Assembly (NCBI GenBank): GCA_003724275.1
Contig: RHFA01000058.1
Location: 1 to 7,767, forward strand
DNA: 7,767 bases
Direction of reading: 5' to 3'
Origin: Thaumarchaeota archaeon S13
GTDB taxonomy: Archaea; Thermoproteota; Nitrososphaeria; Nitrososphaerales; Nitrosopumilaceae
The notes beneath the pieces are model-generated. The model did no database searches and was not told the DNA's origin. It worked only from the letters and a program-made list of their open reading frames with translations. Shown one piece after another: positions 1 to 4,555 of the stretch (within the stretch, counting starts at the first letter, position 1; each line of letters starts with the position of its first letter). The position numbers were made by a program, and so were the translations under genes.

Positions 1-504
1 CGCGGCGAGGGCGGGGAGGCCGTCGAGGCCGCCGCCCCGGACCCCGCCGAGGAGGCGACTGCGGGCCAGCCGGCCCCCGAGATGCCGCCGGCGCCAGAGA
101 CCCCGCGCGAGGAGGCGGCGGGAGCCGGACTGGGGATCAGCGAGCTCATGGGCCGCAGGGCCGGCCTCGAGGAGGCCGTCGACCACGTCGGCGTGATGAT
201 AAAGGGGCTCAAGGACAAGCGGACCGTCCTCGAAAAGGAGATCGAGGAAGAGTCCGTCGAGGTGAAAAACCTGCGCGAAAAGCTCGTAAAGATCCAAGAG
301 TACATCGAGGAGGAGCGCCGCGGCCTCGACGCCCTGAAAAAGAGGCGCGCAGCCGTCGAGGCCGCAGCCGTCGAGGCCGCCGAGCGCATGGCGGCGCTTC
401 GCGCCATGATATCCGAGCTTGACGGGATTGTCAACGCCGAGTCGGCGCGCACGCGCGCGTTTCGCGAGTCGGGCCGCGCGATGGACGGCGCGGGAACGGG
501 CTAG
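1..504 (+). CDS. Coiled-coil protein, C-terminal part (5' end outside the window)
   Basis: The frame is open from the first base and ends at TAG (502-504), giving 167 visible residues. The first 45 or so residues are an Ala/Glu/Pro-rich, acidic, probably disordered segment. From the GISELMGRRAGLEEAV stretch onward, about 115 residues are dense in Glu, Lys, Arg, Leu and Ala and predict a long, nearly uninterrupted coiled coil. An ATG at 82 could start a 140-aa version, but no Shine-Dalgarno or TATA box precedes it and the low-complexity composition continues upstream, so I treat the gene as 5'-truncated by the window. A 15-nt tandem duplication (about 352-381) encodes AVEAA twice. No signal peptide, membrane helix or catalytic motif is visible. 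It converges on the cdvB gene with 133 bp between the stops. The helical character would fit a cytoskeletal or division accessory protein, but I do not recognise the family. The PRC-barrel that marks CdvA would lie N-terminal to the visible part, so CdvA can be neither shown nor excluded. Confidence 0.8.
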   Translation, partial: RGEGGEAVEAAAPDPAEEATAGQPAPEMPPAPETPREEAAGAGLGISELMGRRAGLEEAVDHVGVMIKGLKDKRTVLEKEIEEESVEVKNLREKLVKIQEYIEEERRGLDALKKRRAAVEAAAVEAAERMAALRAMISELDGIVNAESARTRAFRESGRAMDGAGTG

Positions 505-637
505 CGCAGCGGAGCGCCCCTCTGCCGGTGTGAAAAGGCCATTGGGCGCCGGCGCGGCCGGCGGCCCGCGCTTGAGCAGGTGCAGCGCGCGCCTGGCGCG
601 CAATGCCACAAAACCCCGAAGACTCTTGCCCGGCAGC

Positions 638-1291
638 CTAGAAGAACTTTGATGACGCCGTCGTCTCTGAGCTTGCCTCGCCGGCGTCAGCGGGCATTGT
701 CGGGAACTTGCCGTCCGAGCCGGCCTGCGCCACGGCGGCGGCCTCGTTGAGTATCTGCGCCGACTCTTCGGTCATTGCCGCGTCAGAGCCCCCGTCGGCC
801 TCGCTAAACGTCTCGCCCATCATCCCGCCGAGGACCTCGGACATTCTCGATATCTCCTGGTCAGCGCCCGGCATGAACTTTGCCAGCGATGACTTCATGC
901 CGTTCATCACGCCGATCGTGGGCATTATCGCCACGAGCGTGTCACCGACGTCGTGCGCAGTCGTCAGGCGGAGCTCCACCTTTTGCAGCGCCATGCGCGC
1001 GTTGCCCAGGACGCGCGAGACCTTGCGTATCTCGGTGAGCTCGCACGAGAGGACCCTCGCGCCGGACGTGTCGTGGCGCTGCGTGGCCTCGACGACCTTT
1101 GTAAAGACTGCCGCGTCACGCTCGCGCAGCTTTGCGAGCATCGCGTCGAGCTTTGCGCCCTGCTTTTGTATCCTCGCTATGGCGGCCTGGACCCTCGGCT
1201 TTAGGGCCCCCTGCGGCTTTACGAGCGAGCCGACCCTCTGGCCCATTCCCTGCTGCGAGGGGCGGTTCCACATCTTTTCAAAGCCTGCCAT
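638..1291 (-). CDS. cdvB: ESCRT-III-like cell division protein of the CdvB/Snf7 family
   Basis: This 217-aa protein matches thaumarchaeal CdvB paralogs. In the Cdv system, ESCRT-III subunits polymerise on the inner face of the membrane at mid-cell and are remodelled by the AAA+ ATPase CdvC (Vps4). After a short basic N-terminus with the motif KPQGALKPR (residues 25-33), the core is the long helical hairpin expected of ESCRT-III (about 30-112), including KLDAMLAKLRERDAAVF and ELTEIRKVSRVL. A helix-rich stretch (about 113-160, TIGVMNGMKSSLAKFMPGAD) follows, then an acidic linker and a last helix (about 175-190) leading into KFPTMP (195-200). The Pro-spaced KFPTMP could be a MIM2-like CdvC-binding motif; this is inference. 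The tail is Ser/Thr/Ala-rich and shows no winged-helix domain like that of Sulfolobus CdvB. The ATG at 1291 has GGGAGGGGG about 10 nt upstream. Thaumarchaeota usually carry several CdvB paralogs, so which one this is remains open. Confidence 0.88.
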   Translation of the reverse strand: MAGFEKMWNRPSQQGMGQRVGSLVKPQGALKPRVQAAIARIQKQGAKLDAMLAKLRERDAAVFTKVVEATQRHDTSGARVLSCELTEIRKVSRVLGNARMALQKVELRLTTAHDVGDTLVAIMPTIGVMNGMKSSLAKFMPGADQEISRMSEVLGGMMGETFSEADGGSDAAMTEESAQILNEAAAVAQAGSDGKFPTMPADAGEASSETTASSKFF

Positions 1292-1299
1292 TGCTCGCG

Positions 1300-1345
1300 C
1301 GCCCCCTCCCCCGCGCAGCTCTTAACCCCGCGTGTGAGCTATACT
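1300..1345 (-). promoter_or_regulatory. Candidate promoter and ribosome binding site of cdvB
   Basis: On the minus strand, upstream of the ATG at 1291, there is a purine tract GGGAGGGGG (about 1302-1310) at Shine-Dalgarno-like spacing. Two weak TATA-like candidates are TTAAGA (about 1319-1324) and AAGTATAG (about 1339-1346). The second would place the RNA start near 1315 with a leader of about 24 nt that keeps the purine tract; the first would give an almost leaderless message. The sequence alone does not decide between them. The region is shared with the divergent gene at 1394. Confidence 0.4.
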
Positions 1346-1363
1346 TGACATGCCGCCTAAACC

Positions 1364-1372
1364 TATATTTAT
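1364..1372 (+). promoter_or_regulatory. TATA box of the 1394 gene (leaderless)
   Basis: TATATTTAT stands out in GC-rich DNA. Its centre (about 1368) lies 26 nt upstream of the GTG at 1394, which is the usual archaeal distance from TATA box to transcription start. The transcript should therefore begin at or within a base or two of the start codon, and there is no room for a Shine-Dalgarno. This box fixes the choice of start codon. Confidence 0.75.
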
Positions 1373-1393
1373 CCCGCCGCGCGCCCCCTCCCC

Positions 1394-1834
1394 GTGAAGA
1401 GCCGCAACGGCACCGCCGTCGCCCTAGTCGCCGCCGGCGTCTGCCTGTACGCCTTTGCCATCTCGATCGACGAGGGGGACCGCGGGCCTCCCCCGACGTT
1501 CCACGCCACGCTCGCTGACGCCTCGATGTACGCCGACGGCGGGGCGCACGTGCAGGTCGTCGACGCGCCGGCCGGCCCGCACGAGCTGCGCTTTGTGCCC
1601 AACGGCGACTCGCCCCGGACGCTCACGATAACGGCCAGCGGCGAGGCGACCTCCTTTGAGGGCACGCTCTCGCTCGTCTCCGAGCGCCAGGGCACCGAGG
1701 CCGCCGAGTACTACACGTGGGACTATGAGGGCCCGCGCCTCGTCGAGGTCGGCTCGGCCGGCCCGCTCGAGGTCCGAGTCGACCCCCACGGCCAGACGGG
1801 CGGATCCGTCTCGGTCAGCCTATACCCGAGATAG
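1394..1834 (+). CDS. Membrane-anchored extracytoplasmic protein, conserved-hypothetical type
   Basis: This 146-aa protein starts at GTG, supported by a TATA box exactly 26 nt upstream. Residues 1-5 (MKSRN) are basic and are followed by one hydrophobic helix (about 7-24, TAVALVAAGVCLYAFAISI). This is a signal anchor or uncleaved signal peptide; no lipobox cysteine sits in the right place. The rest (about 30-146) lacks long helices and alternates short beta-type stretches with turns, for example GPHELRFVPNGDSPRTLTI and the C-terminal SVSVSLYPR, suggesting a small beta-sandwich outside the cell. The FVPNGDSPRTLTI region resembles short single-helix membrane proteins I recall from Nitrosopumilus-type genomes, but I know no assigned function. 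It is transcribed divergently from cdvB. Possible roles include a cell-envelope component; this is a guess from topology alone. Confidence 0.8.
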   Translation: MKSRNGTAVALVAAGVCLYAFAISIDEGDRGPPPTFHATLADASMYADGGAHVQVVDAPAGPHELRFVPNGDSPRTLTITASGEATSFEGTLSLVSERQGTEAAEYYTWDYEGPRLVEVGSAGPLEVRVDPHGQTGGSVSVSLYPR

Positions 1835-1840
1835 CCCGCC

Positions 1841-1897
1841 GGCCCCATTCTCGGGGAGCCCGTGGGAGACTGCCTCCCTTCCCCGCGCTTGGCGGGG
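1841..1897. other. Cluster of short GC hairpins in the intergenic region
   Basis: Three short inverted repeats follow one another just after the stop at 1834. GGCCCC pairs with GGGG(A)GCC at 1841-1860; GGGAG pairs with CTCCC at 1864-1878 around an ACTGC loop; CCCCGC pairs with GCGGGG at 1881-1897 around a GCTTG loop. A fourth hairpin with a T tract follows at 1920-1945. In such GC-rich DNA some chance pairing is expected, so this is recorded as possible RNA structure, either a 3' untranslated region or part of a small RNA. I do not recognise tRNA, SRP RNA or RNase P RNA here on either strand. Confidence 0.35.
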
Positions 1898-1919
1898 CAG
1901 CGCACTGAACGCCCCCTGG

Positions 1920-1945
1920 GGCCGCCGGAGCGGCCGTGGATTTTT
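1920..1945 (+). terminator. Hairpin plus T5, terminator-like
   Basis: GGCCGC (1920-1925) and GCGGCC (1930-1935) form a perfect 6-bp stem with a CGGA loop, followed 5 nt later by TTTTT (1941-1945). It lies about 85 nt beyond the stop of the 1394 gene and before the promoter island at 1981. T tracts are rare in this window, so a stop signal for plus-strand transcripts is plausible. Archaeal termination depends mainly on the T tract, not the stem. Confidence 0.45.
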
Positions 1946-1980
1946 GCAACCTGCGACCGCACCCCCCTTCTCGCATTCTG

Positions 1981-1989
1981 AATATATAA
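1981..1989. promoter_or_regulatory. Distal, near-palindromic TATA box
   Basis: AATATATAA is the strongest TATA-like string in the window. Read on the plus strand, with centre near 1985, it predicts an RNA start near 2011 and a leader of about 75 nt for the membrane protein gene at 2086. Because the box is almost palindromic it could also work leftwards, giving a start near 1959 and a transcript through the hairpin cluster. Orientation would be set by the BRE, which I cannot call with confidence here. Confidence 0.5.
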
Positions 1990-1991
1990 CG

Positions 1992-2024
1992 CTTGGCCTG
2001 AAATATCGCAACAATATTGCCAAG
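1992..2024. repeat. Inverted repeat, possible operator
   Basis: CTTGGC (1992-1997) is mirrored by GCCAAG (2019-2024). Inside them AATAT (2002-2006) is mirrored by ATATT (2014-2018), with four unpaired bases on the left arm. The centre (about 2008-2010) coincides with the RNA start predicted from the TATA box at 1981-1989, which is a typical place for an archaeal repressor site. As RNA it could instead form a bulged 11-bp hairpin. Confidence 0.4.
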
Positions 2025-2053
2025 ATCGTGAAATCTGTGGTGCGGCGGTCAGG

Positions 2054-2059
2054 TTAATA
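2054..2059 (+). promoter_or_regulatory. Proximal TATA-like box of the 2086 gene
   Basis: TTAATA in otherwise GC-rich sequence is centred about 29-30 nt before the ATG at 2086. That predicts a start near 2083 and a transcript with a leader of only a few bases. Together with the distal box it suggests two alternative promoters for the small membrane protein and cysQ. Confidence 0.5.
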
Positions 2060-2085
2060 GGCGCCCCGCCGCGCCGGCCCGCCGC

Positions 2086-2283
2086 ATGAGGGCACGCGTG
2101 AGGATCTATGTCCTGCTGGCGTCTATCTGGTTTGTCGTGTCGCTCCCGCTCCCCTGGCTCATCGGCAACGACGCCGTGCCCGAGGCGGCGTTTTACACGA
2201 TACTCGGGATCATCGGGATAATGTCCATACCCTTTGTCATGCTGGCCATAGTCTGGTCGGCGCGGCCAGAGCTGGCGTCGTGA
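2086..2283 (+). CDS. Small membrane protein with two transmembrane helices
   Basis: This 65-aa protein has a basic N-terminus (MRARVR) and two hydrophobic helices, about residues 7-26 (IYVLLASIWFVVSLPLPWLI) and 36-58 (FYTILGIIGIMSIPFVMLAI), joined by a short loop with acidic residues (GNDAVPEA). Both termini are predicted cytoplasmic by the positive-inside rule. A TATA-like box shortly upstream and the absence of a Shine-Dalgarno fit a leaderless message. Its TGA overlaps the ATG of the next gene as TGATG, so the two are almost certainly co-transcribed and translationally coupled. I recognise no family. The coupling to cysQ could mean a functional link, such as membrane recruitment, but small coupled membrane proteins can also be unrelated passengers. 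Confidence 0.78.
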   Translation: MRARVRIYVLLASIWFVVSLPLPWLIGNDAVPEAAFYTILGIIGIMSIPFVMLAIVWSARPELAS

Positions 2284-3131
2284 TGGGCACGCCGCCCTGG
2301 GTTGCCGGGCTGGGCGACCCGCCGATCGCCCACGCGATGGCCGAGATGCGGCCGGCGATCGACGCGCTCGGAGCCGCGTCTGCGGCAGTCATGGGGATAT
2401 ACGGGTCTGGCGGGGGCGACGCGCAAAAAAAGGCCGACGGCTCGCCGGTCACCGAGGCGGACCTCGAGTCGCACCGCACGGTATCGCGCGCGCTCGCCGC
2501 CACGGGCCACGCAATCCTCTCCGAGGAGGGGCCGCCCGCGGCGCTCGGCGCAGGCGAGACGGCGTGGATTGTGGACCCGCTTGACGGGACGGCGGACTTT
2601 GTGTCGCGGACCGGCGAGTTTACCATAATGGCCGGCCTCGTGCGATCTGGCCGGCCCGTCCTGGGCGTCATTGCGCAGCCGGCCGCGCAGGCGATCTTTG
2701 TGGCGCAGGACGGCGCGGGGTCGTACAGGGGGCACGGCGGCTCGTGGGAGCGCCTTCGCGCCGGCCCGGAGCGCGGCGCGCCAGAGTGCCGCGCCGTCTG
2801 CAGCCGAAACCACCTCTCTGACGTGGACCGCGCCGTGCTCGCGCGCCTCGGCGTGGCCGAGACCGTGCAGGTCGGCAGCTCGATAAAGGCGTGCAGGATA
2901 GCGGCCAACGAGGCCGACATTTACGTGACGACGACGGACAGGATGAAACAGTGGGACACGTGCGCGTCATGGTGCGTCGTGACAGAGGCCGGCGGGAGGA
3001 TGACTGACGCGCTCGGAGGCGAGCTAGAGTACGGCGCCGGCAGCGTCGCGCACCGCCACGGCATAATCGCAAGCTGCGGCGGGCGCATACACGACCTTGC
3101 CGTAGGCGAGTGCCGCGCGGCCCTAGGCTAG
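2283..3131 (+). CDS. cysQ: 3'(2'),5'-bisphosphate nucleotidase, CysQ-like inositol monophosphatase family
   Basis: CysQ removes the 3'-phosphate from PAP, the by-product of PAPS use, giving AMP and phosphate; PAP is toxic if it accumulates. The 282-aa protein has the family's metal-binding motifs: SEE (80-82), DPLDGT (98-103) and QWDT (223-226), with likely ligands E81, D98, D101 and D225. Other matches to CysQ rather than plain inositol monophosphatase are KKADGSPVTEAD (49-60), EFTIMAGLVRSGRPVLGVI (112-130) and GSSIKACRIAANEADIY (198-214). The length is normal for the family. I chose the ATG at 2283 because it forms TGATG with the preceding stop; a GTG at 2280 adds one residue, and an ATG at residue 19 is a shorter alternative. 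Its 3' end overlaps cysC on the opposite strand. Inositol-phosphate or fructose-bisphosphate phosphatase activity, common side activities in archaeal members, cannot be excluded. Confidence 0.87.
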   Translation: MGTPPWVAGLGDPPIAHAMAEMRPAIDALGAASAAVMGIYGSGGGDAQKKADGSPVTEADLESHRTVSRALAATGHAILSEEGPPAALGAGETAWIVDPLDGTADFVSRTGEFTIMAGLVRSGRPVLGVIAQPAAQAIFVAQDGAGSYRGHGGSWERLRAGPERGAPECRAVCSRNHLSDVDRAVLARLGVAETVQVGSSIKACRIAANEADIYVTTTDRMKQWDTCASWCVVTEAGGRMTDALGGELEYGAGSVAHRHGIIASCGGRIHDLAVGECRAALG

Positions 3132-3635
3132 GCCGCGCGAGGAGAGAAACTCGGATATCTTCCTGGCCGACTCGGCGACGCCCTCTGACTGCGTGTCGAC
3201 GGTGAGGTCTGGCGACGGAGGCTCCTCATAGGGGTCGCTTATCCCCGTGAACGCGGCTATCTCGCCGGCCCTGGCCTTTTTGTACATGCCCTTGACGTCG
3301 CGCTCCTCGCAGCGCTCGAGCGCGCACTTTACATAGACCTCGGCGAACGCCTCGCCGGCGCCGACGATCTCGCGCGCCCTCGTGCGGTTCTCGATGTAGG
3401 GGCTCACGAGCGAGACGGCCACGGGCACGCCGTGGGAGCGGAGGAGGCGCGCGAGGTGCGCGACCTTGACGTTGTGCTCGTTCCTGCCCTCCTTTGTAAA
3501 GTCCTTCGGCGAGAGCCACTCGCGCAGCTCGTCGCCGTCGAGCATTGCGAGGTTTGGTATCGTCTTTTGGAGCTCGCGCACGATCGTCGTCTTGCCCGAG
3601 CACGGCAGGCCCGTCATCCACACCACAAAGGCCAA
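3123..3635 (-). CDS. cysC: Adenylylsulfate (APS) kinase
   Basis: CysC phosphorylates APS with ATP to give PAPS, the sulfate donor for PAPS reductase or sulfotransferases, in the cytoplasm. This 170-aa single-domain protein shows the family motifs in order: Walker A GLPCSGKTT (9-17), LDGDELR (32-38), FTKEGRNEHN (46-55), SLVSPYIENRTRARE (75-89), the lid segment DVKGMYKKARAGEI (113-126), and FTGISDPYEEPPSPDL (129-144). The Walker A has Pro-Cys where bacterial enzymes often have Ser-Gly-Ala, but the essential GKT is intact. No ATP sulfurylase domain is fused. The TTG at 3635 is preferred: a TTTAAG box lies about 26 nt upstream and a GAGGGGGG tract ends 6 nt before it. Later GTG codons, or the ATG at residue 7, would cut into the first beta strand. 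The gene ends inside the 3' end of the convergent cysQ, with a 9-bp overlap. Confidence 0.92.
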   Translation of the reverse strand: MAFVVWMTGLPCSGKTTIVRELQKTIPNLAMLDGDELREWLSPKDFTKEGRNEHNVKVAHLARLLRSHGVPVAVSLVSPYIENRTRAREIVGAGEAFAEVYVKCALERCEERDVKGMYKKARAGEIAAFTGISDPYEEPPSPDLTVDTQSEGVAESARKISEFLSSRGLA

Positions 3636-3658
3636 CGGCGGCCCCCCTCGCCGGCGCC

Positions 3659-3664
3659 CTTAAA
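3659..3664 (-). promoter_or_regulatory. TATA-like box of cysC, overlapping the upstream stop codon
   Basis: On the minus strand the context CCTTTAAGG (3658-3666) holds a TTTAA core centred 26-27 nt before the TTG at 3635, predicting a leaderless or nearly leaderless cysC message. It overlaps the TAA stop of the DUF3800 gene (3660-3662). cysC can therefore be transcribed on its own even though it lies 24 nt behind that gene. Confidence 0.5.
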
Positions 3665-4370
3665 GGCGTTTGCGCGCCGCCAGCGAGGCCTCCACGACGC
3701 GCACGCCTCCCCACCCGCCATTGAGCCACGCGCAGCGCTCGACCTCGGCGAACGCCTCGCCAAATCGCGCGTCGCCGGCCATGTGGCGGCCCACGGCGTA
3801 CGCGAGCGCGTCGGCGGCCTGCACGGGCGCGCTGGCCCTCGAGTCGACGTACTCTATCCCCGTGACGCGCCCGCGCGCCGCGCGCAAGAGGGCGCGCTCC
3901 ATGTCCCTGCGGTGGCCGCCGCGGACGCTGTCCGAGACGACCCTGCACGGCATGCCGCGCGCGGCGGCAAGCCTCTCGAGGCGCGCGACGAGTATCGAGG
4001 ATGCCCTTCGCGTGGCCCTCGATGCCCACGGCCTCCCGGGGCCGGCGTTCCTGACGGCGACGGCCGCCGGCGCGGCGCCAGAGGCGCACACGGCGCTGAC
4101 TGCCATGCGGATCGCCGCGGCGCGCTCGCGCCCGTCGCGCCGCCGCAGCGGCGTGCCGCCTCCCCCGTGCATTATCTCCCTGGCGTGAAACTCCCACGCG
4201 TCGGGGTCTGCGCCCGGAACTAGGCCGAGCTTTACCCCGCGCAGGCCGCCGGCGAGGCGCGCGATGGAGCCCTCGTCGCCGGCGACGCACGCTAGCACAA
4301 AGTGCCCGTCCGCGCCGCCCCTGGTCCCGGACTCGTCAAGGTACGCCGCAAGGCCGCCTGCGTCTCGCAT
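3660..4370 (-). CDS. DUF3800 family protein, putative RNase H-like fold
   Basis: This 236-aa protein has the two signature ends of DUF3800: an N-terminal YLDESGT (10-16) followed by the hydrophobic HFVLACVAG strand (23-31), and a C-terminal YVDSRASAPVQAADALAYAV (174-193) with the Asp-Ser and Q..AD residues. In between lie WEFHAREI (59-66) and VVSDS (144-148), which may contribute further acidic positions. The family is predicted to be RNase H-like with acidic metal-binding residues, but its activity is not established to my knowledge; members are frequent in phage and defence contexts. The frame stays open upstream of 4370, but that extension is Arg-rich and non-conserved, so I take the ATG at 4370, nine codons before the DES motif. 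A weak CTCAAAAGG box (4395-4403) about 28 nt upstream supports a near-leaderless start. Downstream, cysC begins 24 nt after the stop. Confidence 0.75.
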   Translation of the reverse strand: MRDAGGLAAYLDESGTRGGADGHFVLACVAGDEGSIARLAGGLRGVKLGLVPGADPDAWEFHAREIMHGGGGTPLRRRDGRERAAAIRMAVSAVCASGAAPAAVAVRNAGPGRPWASRATRRASSILVARLERLAAARGMPCRVVSDSVRGGHRRDMERALLRAARGRVTGIEYVDSRASAPVQAADALAYAVGRHMAGDARFGEAFAEVERCAWLNGGWGGVRVVEASLAARKRL

Positions 4371-4512
4371 CGCGCGCCGGCGCCGCGCGCGCCCCCTTTT
4401 GAGGGGCGCACCGCAACACTTGTTCACAAAACCGGCAGCATGCGCTGACTCGCGCGCGCGCGCGGGGAGGCTCCGCGGAATGTGACCATTTTTTTCATGC
4501 CGGGAGGGGCGC
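4371..4512. other. Intergenic stretch upstream of the DUF3800 gene
   Basis: No gene is supported here. It holds two GC-alternating tracts, 4371-4392 with interruptions and a 14-bp perfect CG alternation at 4451-4464, which could adopt left-handed DNA under supercoiling. It also contains a T7 tract on the plus strand (4489-4495). A 24-codon minus-strand frame (4424-4498, beginning MKKMVTF) has no promoter or ribosome binding site that I can support. The weak CTCAAAAGG box at 4395-4403 may serve the DUF3800 gene. Confidence 0.5.
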
Positions 4513-4538
4513 AAAAGGCGGCACGAGCCTTTGCTCGT
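4513..4538 (-). terminator. Terminator-like hairpin after the surface protein gene
   Basis: Read on the minus strand, ACGAGC and GCTCGT (4533-4538 and 4523-4528) form a perfect 6-bp stem around a 4-base AAAG loop, starting 17 nt after the stop codon. The stem is followed by GCCGCC and TTTT (4513-4516). Position and structure fit transcription termination of the long minus-strand gene before the DUF3800 gene. Confidence 0.5.
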
Positions 4539-4555
4539 CGGTCTGAAAGGCGCGA

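Noticed and set aside
505..637. Possible tRNA or small RNA between the coiled-coil gene and cdvB
   Set aside because: GC-rich stems can be drawn, such as GCGCG/CGCGC near 587-601, but no cloverleaf, T-arm consensus or promoter is visible. A TTTT on the minus strand (610-613) might help end cdvB transcription but is too weak to call.
1998..2057. Short plus-strand peptide frame across the AT-rich island (ending VKSVVRRSG)
   Set aside because: It is only the tail of a long chance frame; an internal GTG would give nine codons with no supporting signal beyond its position after the TATA box.
2424..2433. A AAA AAG slippery heptamer in phase within cysQ
   Set aside because: It encodes the conserved lysines before DGSPVTEAD; I saw no clear downstream structure or meaningful -1 product, so programmed frameshifting is not supported.
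2193..2920. Minus-strand open frames of over 200 codons opposite cysQ
   Set aside because: CysQ motifs are unambiguous on the plus strand; the antisense frames are Arg/Ala/Pro-rich with no family resemblance.
4424..4498. 24-codon minus-strand frame beginning MKKMVTF
   Set aside because: There is no promoter or ribosome binding site that I can support and the product is Arg-rich, as expected from chance in GC-rich DNA.
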